Under the pieces are notes generated by a model, which worked only from the letters and a program-made list of their open reading frames with translations, made no database searches and was not told the DNA's origin. The position numbers and the translations under genes were made by a program. Of a DNA stretch of 64,000 nt, positions 11,001 to 21,200 are shown one piece after another (positions within the stretch are counted from its first letter, which is position 1; every line of letters begins with the position of its first letter). This DNA is from Sphingomonadales bacterium (lineage in GTDB: Bacteria > Pseudomonadota > Alphaproteobacteria > Sphingomonadales > Sphingomonadaceae), in assembly GCA_025351405.1 (NCBI GenBank), contig JANXVZ010000003.1, positions 1 through 64,000 on the forward strand. Direction: 5' to 3'.

Positions 11001-14000
11001 GCCATCGGGATCACCGCGGGCGGCAATTTCACCGGCGGCACCATCAACACCACCGGCACGCTTTCGGTGGCCCCGACGGGCAGCGTGACGGCGACGCGGC
11101 TGTCGGGCGACGCGGGCCTGACGGTCGGCGCCACCACCATATCGCTTGGCGAAGCGCGTGCCACCGGCGGCAATGCGGTCCTGACCACCTCGGTCGGCCC
11201 GCTGCAGGTCACCACCGCCACCACTGGCGGCAACCTCGGGCTGACATCCGCAACCAGCGCCAACGTCGCCGGCGCCGTCACCAGCGGCGGCGATTATGTC
11301 ATCTTGGCAAAATCGGCTTCCCTCGGCGATGCCACGGCGAGGACCCAATCCGCCAAGGGCAAGATCGACATCACCACCAGCGCCGGCGGCATTACCGGCG
11401 CTGGATTGCTGACGCTGCGTGCCAACAGCGACGGCGTCGGCACCGAGATCCTGGCGCTCGACGCCAGCGGCGGTGGCATCAACTTTGCCGCCAGCAGCCT
11501 GTTGGAAGGCGGCGCTGCGCAACAATCGGATGTCGGCATACGCCTTGGCAGCGCCGGGACCGCATTGGTCCTCGGCGGCGTCAGCGCCCGCCGGCTGGGC
11601 GGGATCGACGCCGGCCACACCATCATCGGCACGCTCAACAACGACGCCGGCATCACCCTGGGCGGCGATGTTGCCGTCATCAGCAGCCTTGCTGTCACCA
11701 CGAGTACGGGCAACATCAAGACCGCTGCAATCACCGTCAGCGGGCCGGCACAGGCGCTGGCACTGACGACACTTGCCGCGGGCAGCGATATCACCAGCAC
11801 CGGCGCGCTCGGTGCCGCCGGCACTATCGGGCTTCTGGCGGCGCGCGACCTCACCATCACCACGGCGCAGAGCACCGCGGGCAACATCACCGCCACCGCC
11901 GGGACCGGCGCGCTGGTCGCAACCACGCTCGATGCCGCCGGCAGTGTGGTGGCCAGCGCGGCAACCAGCGCCACCATCACCAGTCTCGATTCCGGCAGCA
12001 ACCCTCTCGCCCCCGACCGCTCGGCCAGCGTCACCGCCAACAGTGTCGACGTTGGCAACGTCATCATCGGCAGCAACCTGTTCCTGACTGCCAACGCCGG
12101 TGCACTGACGCTTGGCGGTGGCACCGTCGGAGACAGCGCCACGCTGGTACAGCATGGCCTTGGCGGCGCCCTCAGCATCACCGGAACCTTGACGGTCGGC
12201 GGCAATGCCGGCGCCACCGGTGCCATCGCGCTCACCACCGACACCGACCTGCGACTGGCCAGCCTCGTCAACCTGGCCGGCGATATCTCGCTAACCGTCG
12301 GCGGCAGCCTGACCGGGCTTGCCAATCCGGGGGGCGGCTTCTTTGGTGCCAACCTGTCCGCAAATGCGCCCGGACATGACATCACCGTCACCGCAAACGC
12401 CGCAACGACCCTCGGTACCCTGACCGCCGGGCGCGACATCACCATCAATGGCGGCACCACCACGGTGTCGGGCGCTGTTGTCGCGGGGCGTGATTATAGC
12501 GTGACCGGCAACACCGTCAGCCTTGGCAGCGGAGCAGCCGTTGCCCAATCGGCCGGCGGGACGGTGTCGGTGCTGACAAACACCGGGGCGCTCACCGGGC
12601 TCGCCAACCTCACGCTGCTTTCGAACAGCGATGGCGTCGGCGGCGGCGATCTCGTGCTGCGATCGGCGACAAGCATCGCCTTTGCCGACACCAGCCTCAA
12701 GGCCGGGCCGGCGCGACAGTCGGTCGTGCGGATCGGCACCGCTGGCGGCGCTTCGCTCGTGCTCGGCAACGTCGATGCCGATCGCCTGGTAAGCTATGAC
12801 CCCGGGTTCACCGCAACGGCGCTCAATGCAACAGGCCCGGTTTCCGCAACGACGATCACCACCACGTCCGATCTCGATATCGGCGGCAGCGCCGGTCGCC
12901 CGGCATCGCTTGCCCTGGGCAGCGCCACCAGCCTTGCCGGCAGCATCAATTTCGATGTCGCCGGCGCTGTTACCGCAACGACACTCGCCAGCAACGCCGA
13001 TATCGTCCTGAACAGCGGCAGTGCCCTGCTTGGCACCGTTACGGCGCCCGGCAGCTTCAGCGGCCAGACTGTCGGCGACCTGGTGCTGACCAGCGGTGGC
13101 GCCGCGAGCGTGGCGCTGACGGCCGGCAGCAACCTGCGGCTCGGCGGTGTCATCGGCGGCACCATGACGCTTTCGGCGGCGGGCGACATAACCGGGCTGG
13201 CCATACCTGGCGGCTTTGGCCGTGCCGCGCTGACAGCCAACACCGGCCAGGTCTCCGTGCTCGCCAATGGTGCCGCGCCGGCCAGCGGCGTCGTGCTGCT
13301 GGGCAGTGTTCACGGCACCAGCGGCGTCACTGTCACCGGTCGCACGCTCGACATTTCGGATGTCACCGTGACAACGGGCGGCGCCACCCTGACAGCGCGA
13401 GAAATTTCACCGTCGAACGAAGTCAGCCTTGCCCTTGGCAGCGTGAATGCCAGCGGCAACATCCTGCTGACCAGCGGCTTTGGCACCGGCGCCGTGCCCA
13501 CCGCAGGCAATGGCAATATAGTGCTGGCCAGCGCCTCCAGTACAGGCGGACTGCTCAGCCTGATCGCACGCGACGGCGCCATCACCGGAATTGGTGGAGC
13601 GGGGGCGACGCTTGCGGCCAACGCAGGCTCCATCACCACGGTTTCGGGGACGCTCACCCGGATCGCCAGCGCTTCTGCCGTCGCCATTTCGGTCACCGCC
13701 GGCGACAGCGCCGCAGCCAACCGCGACGGTCGCATCGAGTTGGGCAGCGCCGCCGGTGCCAGCCTCGGCCTTGCGGCCTTCAACGACAATGCCGTGACGC
13801 CGTCGGGCATCGTGCTCGGTTCCGGCGTCATCACCGGCAACGCTAGCCTTGCCACGACCGGCACCCGCGGCGACATTACCGTCACCAACCTTGCCGCCGG
13901 CAGTGTGCTTGTCAACGCCATCGGCAATGCTCGTCTCGCCACGATCAAGGCGAACGGCGGCGATGTCAGCGTTACCGCCGTCAACATCACCGGCACCGCC

Positions 14001-17000
14001 GCGTCGCCGCCGGCGATCGGCAACCCGGATCCCGGCTTCAACCGCGCCGATCTTGCCGCTTCCGGCGCTATCACGGCCACTGCGACCAGCCTCGCGCAGC
14101 TCGGCACCATCACCGCAGCGACAGGTGCGACACTCAAGGCCGGACATCTCGATGTCGATACGGTCAGCGTCACCGGCGGCGCGATGGCGCTGACGTCGAC
14201 GACGGGTGACCTGCGCCTCGGCGCCGGCACCACGAGCGGCAGCGCCGTCATCACCGCCGACAGCGGCACTGCGACTACCACCTCGGTCTCCACCGGCGGC
14301 GCCCTTGTCATCCATGCCGGCGCGATCAACGTCGCGCATGCCGATGCTGCGACAATCACCACGACCAGCATCGCCGGCAGCCAGCTAACCGATGTCATTG
14401 CAACGGGCGCACTCGTCGCCAGCGCCGGCACAACACTCGGCTTCGGTACGGTGCGCAGCACGGCGGCGAGTGCGAACCTCACTGCGACGGGCGCCCTTGC
14501 CGGGACGACGCTTTCGGCGGCGCAAGCCATCGGCCTTTCGGGCGGCAGCATCGATATCAACAGCACGGTCGCAGGCACGACGCTGACATCGACCAGCGCG
14601 GGGGCAACACATTTCACCACCGCCAGCGCCGGCGGCGACATCCTCGCCACCACCGGCACCACGCTGGACTTCACGTCGCTGACCACGAGCAGCGGCAGCG
14701 CCACGCTCCATGTCGGCACCGGGTTGACGGGAACGACGCTTGGTGCCCGCACGGCGATTGCCATCACTGCTGCCAGCGCCAACCTCGCGTCGGTTACTGC
14801 CGGCACCACGCTGACCAGCACGACAACCGGCGCCACCAATTTCGGCGACACCACGGCAGGTGGCGACATCAACCTCGTCACCGGCACGACGCTGGGCTTT
14901 ACCAGCCTTGCCAGCGGCGGGGGCAGCGCGACCCTCGACGTTGGCACGGTGTTGACGGGGACGACGCTCGCCGCCGGCAGTGCCATCGACATTCACGCCG
15001 CCAGCCTCGCCATCGAGACCACGTCCGCGGGCACGACGTTGACCAGCGTTACCACCGGCGCCAGCAAGTTCACCACCAGCGCCAGGGCGAGCGGCGATAT
15101 CAAGCTGACGGCGGGATCGACGCTCGATTTCGGCAGCGTCACCAGCACCGCCGGCAACGCCGGCGTCAAGGCGACGGATGCCATAACCGGCAGCTTGCTC
15201 AAGGCGGCACTGAACACCAGCGCCGATGGCGGCAGCATCACCATTACCACGATCGAATCGGGTGCCGGCACGACGCTGACGACGCCCGGTGCCATTCATC
15301 TCGGCACCCTGACATCGGTGGGCAACGTCGCCGCGACCGCCGGCACCACGCTCGACTTCACGACCCTTGCCAGCACGGGCGGCGGCGTCGCGCTGACCGC
15401 CGGCGGCGCCCTCACCGGCACGACGCTGGGGGCGGCAACCGCGATCGCCATCGACAGCGCCAGCACCGATGTGGCGACGCTGATGGCGGGAACCACGCTG
15501 ACCGCCAAAAGCAGCGGGTTGACGCATCTTGGCACCGCCGACGCCGTCGGCGCGATCATCGTCGACGCCGGCAGCCTCGATTTCGGCCGGATCACCAGCA
15601 GCGGATCGGGCACGACCCTGACCGTGGCCGGCGCCACCACCGGCACCACGCTCGACGCCCATACCGCCATCCTCATCGACAGCGGCAGCCTCGACCTCGG
15701 CCTCGCCACCGCCGGTACGACGCTGACCAGCGCCACCACAGGGGCCACCAGCCTCGCCACCGCCACCTCGGGCGGCGCCATGCTCCTTGCCGCCGGCACG
15801 ACGCTGTTCGGCGGCAGCCTGACCAGCACCACCGCCGGGATCGGCCTCACCGCCGCCGCCATCACCGGTACCACCCTCGATGCCGCCACCGACATCACCG
15901 CCACCGCGATGACCGCGCCCGGCACCATCAACCTTGCAACCACCACCGCCGGCGGCAAACTCACCACCAACAGCCTCGGCGCAACCAGCCTCGGCACCGC
16001 CACCATCACCGGCGACGTCTCGCTGACCTCCACCAGCACCATCGATTTCACCACACTCAACAGCAGCACAGGCAGCGTCGCGCTGGCCGCTGGTGCCGCA
16101 ATCACGGGTACGACGATAGGCGCCGCCGCCAACATCACCGCCACCGCCGACAGCCTGTCCGTCACCGGCGCGATGAATGCCGGTGACAGGCTCACAGCCG
16201 ATACAAGCGGCTCCACCAGCTTTGGCACCGCCACCACCGGCGGCGATGTGGCGTTGACCAGCGGGACGACGCTCGGCTTCGGCACGCTGACCAGCGGCGG
16301 CAAGGCCATGCTGACCGCCGGGACGAGCCTGACGGGCACAACCGCCACGACCGCCGCTGCCCTGGCCGCAGTCGCCGACAGCATCGCGTTGACGACCGTC
16401 AGCGCCGGGACAACGCTCGACCTGACCTCGCGCGCCGGCGGCATCGCGCTCACCACTGCAACGGCGGGCGGCGACGCAACGCTGAATGCCAGCAACGGCG
16501 ACATCGGCATCGGCACTCTGGCCAGCACCGGCGGTGGGCTTGCCATCACCGGCAGCAACGCCATCACGGCCAATGGGCTCGTTTCGGCCAGCGCCATCAT
16601 GGCAAAGGGCGCATCGATCACCGTCGATAGTGCCAATGCGGGCACCAGCCTGTCGCTTACCGCAACCGGCGGCGCGCTGCATCTCGGCACCAGCAGCAGC
16701 GGCGCCGGCACGACCATCGCCGCAAGTGACAATGCCGCTTTGACCGGGGCGATCACATCGGGCGGGGACCTGACGGTCGACGCCGCCAGCGTCGATCTGG
16801 CGCTTGCCCAGACGGCAACGCAATCGGCTCGCGGCGCCATCGCGATCACGGCCACCAGCGGCGCAATCAAGGGTGGCGCCGGCCTGACCCTCGCGTCGGG
16901 AACGGGCAGCGGCAGCCTGGGCATTTCGCTGAAGGCGCTTGGCAGTGCAGGCGCCATCAATCTGGCTGCAGGCAGCCACCTGCTTGGCGGCACCAATACG

Positions 17001-18230
17001 GCCGGTGCCGATGTCGCCCTCATGGCAACAAATGCCGTGGAGGCCGGCCATATCAAGGCGCCGGGCCACGCCGTCATGATTGCCGGCAGCGATGCCACCA
17101 TCGGCAGCACGGTCGAAGGCCTGCAGATTACGCTGACCGACACATCATCGACCGCGGCGATGCGGATCGGCGATACCCCGGTTGGCAATGACGCCGAGTT
17201 CGCCGCCGCCGCGGGTCACTTCGATTTGTCGAGCGCCGAGGTTGCAAACCTGCAGTCCGCAACGCTGATCATCGATGCCAAGGCGCAGAACGTCGTCATC
17301 GGCGCATTGCCGGTCACCACCAGCAGTGGCGGTACCAGCTTCAACATCCGCACCGGCGGGCGCATCGATGTGCTGGGTCGCTTTGTCGCCAACGGGTCAA
17401 CGGCGGGCCGCGCCTTCAATTTCGGTGGCGACGGCACCGCGACGGGCAAGGCCAGCGTCATCCGCATCGCGGCAACGTCAGGCGGCGGCGGGCGCATCCT
17501 TACCGAAGCCGCGACGATCACCCTCAACGGGGACCGGATCGGCGCGGGTTACGATGGCAACCTGCTCAGCGCCCTCGCACTGACTCCGGCCGGCGGCACG
17601 GCGCCGACCCCGGAGGAGGTTGCAGCGCGCTTTGTCTCGCAACCAAATTCAGCGCTTTACGCGGGCAATTTCAACGGCCAGCCGCCCTATACGGATACGG
17701 TGCTGATCAGCGCCCGGGCCCTGGCGGTGAATTTTGGTCATTATGCGATGTTCCAGAATACCGGGCAGGCAGGGCAGAATTCCGGCGTCGTACTCGGCTT
17801 TGCCGGGGTCACCGGCAGCCCGACATCGCTGACGATCACGGCCAGCGACACCGTGGTACCCAACGCCTTTGCCATCTTCGGCTCGATCAACGGCATCAAC
17901 GGGTCGGCGACGTCCTTGATCGGCCCGGAGGGCATTGCCATCGCCGGCCCTGTCACCCGCGGCAACGCGCGCGCCAACGGTTGCCTCATCGGATCATCCG
18001 GCGGCGGTTGCCTTTCGGCATCGCTGGCACAGCCCGTGCTGATCCTGTTCGAGAGCAAGTCGGAAATTTTCCGCATCAGTGACAACCTCGCGCTGCCGTT
18101 CGATCCGCTCGTCGGCACCAGCAACGAAGCCTTGTTCTCCGATATCGCGGGGATCGACATTCCGGCTGACGACCTGCCCTGCCCTCCAGGCGGTCCCTCG
18201 CCCTGCGCCGATCAAGGAAAGCCGAAATGA
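8022..18230 (+). CDS. Giant filamentous-haemagglutinin-like TPS exoprotein (3402 aa)
   Basis: A secreted TpsA protein of 3402 residues. An extended N-terminal signal region (hydrophobic core ALSTALGGALLLMLQ, cleavage near QARA-AQ) is followed by the TPS/haemagglutination-activity domain (about residues 50-200) with NSTGILFGNGAAVNVG, equivalent to the NPNGI motif. The body is Gly/Ala/Thr/Ser-rich beta-helix sequence with two repeat classes (listed separately). The only cysteines I found are two C-terminal pairs, C3321/C3330 and C3387/C3395 (CPPGGPSPC). A terminal disulfide loop of that kind anchors the adhesin HMW1 to its transporter. The likely role is adhesion or surface structure; no toxin domain is visible at the C-terminus. 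The stop overlaps the CHAT gene by ATGA. Confidence 0.9.
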   Translation: MLADHPIPAGAGPDRGTVRAGRVRARLALSTALGGALLLMLQPQARAAQPLPTLSSIVSITASGPPTTTAFTATTVDIGLKARSTIIDWHDFSVPTGTTATFTDARPGGTQGSNSIAVLNRVIGTLGVVPPTEIFGHLNADPNVSVFLVNSTGILFGNGAAVNVGSLVASTIDISNAAFGAVGGYVFSAPGAIGPVTVATGANITAVNGLAGGSIVLIGATIDTRGTLAAPNGNVGLVSATDVTVALDPGSPLSLTIKEGTSLSAPIVARGTIGGQNVVFAAATIGTVTDALLDVQAAVTATTAAVSDRGIVLVAGPSAAASPTVSFAGTGNHSGVIGTPLGGSLVATGLGGGVTVLSSGAITNPGTAATLTASQDIAVRNATGNIALGAIASSAGNASVLSDLGSVTLASLSGKAGAIAKGTALDVGAVSSSSGDVTLNASTGNLNATTIAGGVISLDAGADLVATSANGSTVTANAGTITLGSTKATAGNAALTATTGALKLGSATTSADLKLSAFTSAAVTGAIASSGNYTITAKSVALGDVAAAVQSAKGKVDITASAGDITGTDTLTLRANSADAAASAANVLALDATGGTITFAAGSALQGGATQKSDVGVRLGTAASVLTLGAVSARTLGTIDTAHTTITGLANDAAIKFGGAVDTVAALSVTTSAAGNFDATTVNSADTLSINASGAVNATGLTGSNGLTVIGSTVTLGNAGASAGNVRLTATTGALQLATASASGNLGLDAGTSASVTGAVTVGGDYVINAKSVALGDVAAAVQAAKGKVDITAGAGGVTGTGTLTLRANSDGVGTENLALDATGGTITFAANSLLEGGPGRQSDVGIRLGTGGSVLTLGRVNARKLGNINTGHTTVAGLVNNAAIVFGGAVDTASALSITTTVGGTFDATTVNSADTLTISATGAVTATGLSGTNGLTVTGPSINAGIIGASAGAANVTSTTGALQIVGGTVQSATLGAAGNVGISGTLTGGGAIGITAGGNFTGGTINTTGTLSVAPTGSVTATRLSGDAGLTVGATTISLGEARATGGNAVLTTSVGPLQVTTATTGGNLGLTSATSANVAGAVTSGGDYVILAKSASLGDATARTQSAKGKIDITTSAGGITGAGLLTLRANSDGVGTEILALDASGGGINFAASSLLEGGAAQQSDVGIRLGSAGTALVLGGVSARRLGGIDAGHTIIGTLNNDAGITLGGDVAVISSLAVTTSTGNIKTAAITVSGPAQALALTTLAAGSDITSTGALGAAGTIGLLAARDLTITTAQSTAGNITATAGTGALVATTLDAAGSVVASAATSATITSLDSGSNPLAPDRSASVTANSVDVGNVIIGSNLFLTANAGALTLGGGTVGDSATLVQHGLGGALSITGTLTVGGNAGATGAIALTTDTDLRLASLVNLAGDISLTVGGSLTGLANPGGGFFGANLSANAPGHDITVTANAATTLGTLTAGRDITINGGTTTVSGAVVAGRDYSVTGNTVSLGSGAAVAQSAGGTVSVLTNTGALTGLANLTLLSNSDGVGGGDLVLRSATSIAFADTSLKAGPARQSVVRIGTAGGASLVLGNVDADRLVSYDPGFTATALNATGPVSATTITTTSDLDIGGSAGRPASLALGSATSLAGSINFDVAGAVTATTLASNADIVLNSGSALLGTVTAPGSFSGQTVGDLVLTSGGAASVALTAGSNLRLGGVIGGTMTLSAAGDITGLAIPGGFGRAALTANTGQVSVLANGAAPASGVVLLGSVHGTSGVTVTGRTLDISDVTVTTGGATLTAREISPSNEVSLALGSVNASGNILLTSGFGTGAVPTAGNGNIVLASASSTGGLLSLIARDGAITGIGGAGATLAANAGSITTVSGTLTRIASASAVAISVTAGDSAAANRDGRIELGSAAGASLGLAAFNDNAVTPSGIVLGSGVITGNASLATTGTRGDITVTNLAAGSVLVNAIGNARLATIKANGGDVSVTAVNITGTAASPPAIGNPDPGFNRADLAASGAITATATSLAQLGTITAATGATLKAGHLDVDTVSVTGGAMALTSTTGDLRLGAGTTSGSAVITADSGTATTTSVSTGGALVIHAGAINVAHADAATITTTSIAGSQLTDVIATGALVASAGTTLGFGTVRSTAASANLTATGALAGTTLSAAQAIGLSGGSIDINSTVAGTTLTSTSAGATHFTTASAGGDILATTGTTLDFTSLTTSSGSATLHVGTGLTGTTLGARTAIAITAASANLASVTAGTTLTSTTTGATNFGDTTAGGDINLVTGTTLGFTSLASGGGSATLDVGTVLTGTTLAAGSAIDIHAASLAIETTSAGTTLTSVTTGASKFTTSARASGDIKLTAGSTLDFGSVTSTAGNAGVKATDAITGSLLKAALNTSADGGSITITTIESGAGTTLTTPGAIHLGTLTSVGNVAATAGTTLDFTTLASTGGGVALTAGGALTGTTLGAATAIAIDSASTDVATLMAGTTLTAKSSGLTHLGTADAVGAIIVDAGSLDFGRITSSGSGTTLTVAGATTGTTLDAHTAILIDSGSLDLGLATAGTTLTSATTGATSLATATSGGAMLLAAGTTLFGGSLTSTTAGIGLTAAAITGTTLDAATDITATAMTAPGTINLATTTAGGKLTTNSLGATSLGTATITGDVSLTSTSTIDFTTLNSSTGSVALAAGAAITGTTIGAAANITATADSLSVTGAMNAGDRLTADTSGSTSFGTATTGGDVALTSGTTLGFGTLTSGGKAMLTAGTSLTGTTATTAAALAAVADSIALTTVSAGTTLDLTSRAGGIALTTATAGGDATLNASNGDIGIGTLASTGGGLAITGSNAITANGLVSASAIMAKGASITVDSANAGTSLSLTATGGALHLGTSSSGAGTTIAASDNAALTGAITSGGDLTVDAASVDLALAQTATQSARGAIAITATSGAIKGGAGLTLASGTGSGSLGISLKALGSAGAINLAAGSHLLGGTNTAGADVALMATNAVEAGHIKAPGHAVMIAGSDATIGSTVEGLQITLTDTSSTAAMRIGDTPVGNDAEFAAAAGHFDLSSAEVANLQSATLIIDAKAQNVVIGALPVTTSSGGTSFNIRTGGRIDVLGRFVANGSTAGRAFNFGGDGTATGKASVIRIAATSGGGGRILTEAATITLNGDRIGAGYDGNLLSALALTPAGGTAPTPEEVAARFVSQPNSALYAGNFNGQPPYTDTVLISARALAVNFGHYAMFQNTGQAGQNSGVVLGFAGVTGSPTSLTITASDTVVPNAFAIFGSINGINGSATSLIGPEGIAIAGPVTRGNARANGCLIGSSGGGCLSASLAQPVLILFESKSEIFRISDNLALPFDPLVGTSNEALFSDIAGIDIPADDLPCPPGGPSPCADQGKPK
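9540..17090 (+). repeat. Dispersed TPS module, about five diverged copies
   Basis: A protein module containing GDYVI-x-AKSVALGDVA, then KGKVDIT, then LRANSDGVGTE-x-LALDA, then QSDVGIRLG recurs at about 9540, 10245, 11215, 12490 and 16750. The first two copies are also close at DNA level; for example GTGGCGCTCGGCGATGTCGC occurs near 9639 and 10339. The later copies are more diverged. The pattern indicates internal duplication followed by drift. Confidence 0.75.
14577..16500 (+). repeat. Tandem ~76-residue repeats in the exoprotein
   Basis: A TTLTSTTTGAT-like line recurs at roughly 14577, 14806, 15034, 15268, 15490, 15718, 15957, 16189 and 16411. The spacing is close to 228 bases (76 residues), and each line is followed by A-G-T-T-L-x-F and a LTGTTL-like line. 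About nine units are visible. The constant length fits a regular multi-turn beta-helix segment, and the DNA similarity would allow copy number to vary by recombination. Confidence 0.75.
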
Positions 18231-21200
18231 TCGCGCGCCGATATCTTGCCGTTGCTGCTGTTGCCTTTGCCCTGTCGCCAGCCAACGGCGTGGCGCGGCC
18301 CGCGCCCGTCGGCGATATCTTCATCGCCGGGCGTGACGCCAATGGCGAGCCCTGCACCGCCACACGCAGCTGGAACGATGCCGGCGCACCCGGCGTGTTC
18401 GACCGCGCCTTTGGCATAACCTGCCGCGGCGTCGCCGCCAGCCGTCGTCAGGGCACCGCCTATGCCTTTCCCGGCAAGGCGACGCCCGCCGATCCGGCGC
18501 TGTGCGGCGCGCCGCTGATGCAGACCATGACCGGGATCGGTGCCGTTGAAACCCGCGCCTGCTTCGACAAGGTGCAGGGCAGCGCGATGGCAACCGTTCG
18601 CTTTCACCAGGGCAAGCGCAGCTATTACGGGGCGGCGGTGGCAACGGCGCTCGGCCCGCTGGAAGTTGCATTGCGCGTGCTCGCCGGGCGTGCCGCGCCG
18701 CCGGCCAATCGCGATATCACCATTGCCGCCTCGATCGACGCCGCCAAGCTGCCACCCGCCCCCGTCGGATCGCCAACCGCGGCCGCCGACAGCAGCAACG
18801 ACCGGCTCGATGCCGCGGCGGCCCTGCAGGCGGGCATCGGGCTCAACTATCGCGGGCTGTATATCGAAGCATCGCGCCTGCTCAACGATGCCATCAGCCG
18901 GCTCCCCGCCGGCACCCCGGCGCTGACCCGTGCCGAACTGGCGCTGGAGGCCGGGCTGGCCGATTCAAACATCAGCCAGTTCGATGCCGCCGACGAACAT
19001 TTTGCGCGCGCTGCCGAACTGATCAAGGGTGCGACCGACCTCGATCGCGCGGCCTTCCTGCAAAGCAAGAGCGCAACCTATCGCGGGCTCGATCTCATCA
19101 ACAAGCGCGACTGGCCGGCGGCGGTCGCCGCGCTGAGCGATACCGGCCCGGCGCAGCAGCCGCTCACCGACCCCGCGATCCTCAGCGACCTCAACCAGCC
19201 GGTGTCGAGGGGTGCCGCTGCCTCGCTTTCGGCGACCGACAGCAAGCAACTGTCGCGCTTGCTGGTCGAGGCACAGCGCAACTGGGCGCGCAGCGTTGCC
19301 TATCTCGCCATCGGCAACAACAAGGCCAGCCGCGCCGCGCTCGATGAAACCCTGCCCTATGTCGCGCAATTGCAGCGCAACGTCAGTCCCGACGCGGTGT
19401 CGGCGCTCAAGTCGCGGATTCAGCGCCAATACGGCCGCGTGGCGGCGCGCGAAGGCCATATCCCGGAAGCCATCGACCAGTTCGACTGTGCCATCGGCAC
19501 CTTGCAGGGGGAACGCCCGCGACCGGGCAAGACCTGTGTGCTCGATACCCCGGTTTCGGCACGCGGCCGTACCGAGACCGGCGTTTCCGCAGGGCCGCTG
19601 ATTGCCGAAACACAGCTGGAACGCGCCAGCCTGCTGGCACGATCGCCGAACATTCCCGATGCCGATGTGCTCAAGGACTACGACGTCGCCGTCGATTCCC
19701 TGATCCGCTCCGGCGCGGCCGGCGGCATTATCCAGCCATCGATGGAGGCATATCTCGACCTGCTTTCGCGGCTTGAAGCCAAAGCGCCCAGCCTTGACCT
19801 CGAACAGCGCTTTTTCCGGGCCATACAGGCGGTGGGCGAGCCCGCCATCGCCCGCCAGGTTGCCCAGCTGCAAACCATCGTCACTGCCAGCGGCACACTT
19901 GGCGCCAAGGCACGGGACAGGGCCGAAATCGAGCGCCAGATCATTCGCCTGCGCTATGAAATTTCCGCCGCCGACCCGGCCAATGCCGCACTGCGCACGG
20001 CGCTTGAAGTCGAGCGCGCCCGGGCCGAGGCGGCGCTGGTCACCGCCAACGCCGCGCTGGCCGCCGATCCGCGCTTCCGGGCGGTCGATGACCAGCCGAC
20101 ATCCGTCGCCGACATCCGGGCCGTTTTGCGGCCGCGGGAATATTTCCTGAAAGTGACGCGGCTGCGCACCCGGGCCTACGCCATGGTGATCGGCCCGGAT
20201 CGCAATTTCATCTATCCGCTCGGGGTTCCGGCGGCGAATGTCGATATCATCGCCAAGCGCGTGCGCGCCTCGATCCGGAATGACACCGGGCGGCTGCCGT
20301 TCTTCGACGTCGCCGCTTCCTATGCACTGTTCCGTCTGATCGCCGGACCGGCCGATGCGGCCCTGGCCGCGGCGACGGCAATCGTCGTCGATCCGTCCGG
20401 GCCATTGGAAAACCTTCCTGCCGGCGTGCTCGTCACCAACCTCGACAGCGTTCGCCGGTACGAGGCAACCCGCGCAACACGCCCCAATGATTACAGCCGG
20501 GTGGCGTTCCTGGGCGCCGGTGCCGAACTGTCGAACGCCCTGTCGCCGCGCTCCTTCCTCATCACCCGCAAGCTTCCCGCATCGACTGCGCCGCAGCCGT
20601 TTATCGGTTTTGGTGAAAACGCCCCGGCGCGCGTCGGGCAGGTCGCCGCCGATGCCCGGGTGTCGTTCGGCACAGGCTGCGACATCGGCTATGCTGAGCT
20701 TGCCGAGGTGATGAACGCCAACAAACCGGTCAGCGCGCATGAGTTGAAGGTCGCGTCGGCGGCGCTAGGCTATCCCGACGCGCCCCAGGTCACCCGTGAC
20801 GATTTCACCGACGTGGCGATGCTCGAGCACAGCGCGCAGGGCGACTATCGCAAGTTCCAGGTCATCCACTTCGCCACCCACGGCGTTCCAGAAACCCAGG
20901 CCGGCACTTGCACGCGCATTCCGCCATCACTGGTGACGACGCTGGCGCCCCCGGCGCCACCGGGCGGCCGCTCGTCGGATGGCTTGCTCAGCCTGCCCGA
21001 AGTCGCCGAACTCAACCTCGATGCCAACCTCGTCGTGCTCTCCGCCTGTGAAACCGCCAGCGGCGTTTCGGGCGTCGGCGGCCGGCTGACCGGGCAGGAC
21101 GAGTCATCGGCGACGCTCGATGGCCTGGTGCGCGCCTTCATCACCGCCAATGCCCGCGCCGTCATCGCAACCTATTGGCAGGTGCCATCGTCGCGCCAGA

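Noticed and set aside
14385-17069. Long minus-strand open frame (894 codons) inside the exoprotein gene, and similar ones at 8573-9616, 10367-11281 and 13310-14992
   Set aside because: They are antisense to repetitive GC-rich codons, have low-complexity Ala/Val/Arg/Gly composition without any recognisable motif, and lie wholly inside a well-supported gene.
9540-17090. Repeats in the exoprotein considered as an intergenic or mobile repeat family
   Set aside because: They keep reading frame and protein pattern throughout, so they are protein modules rather than mobile DNA.
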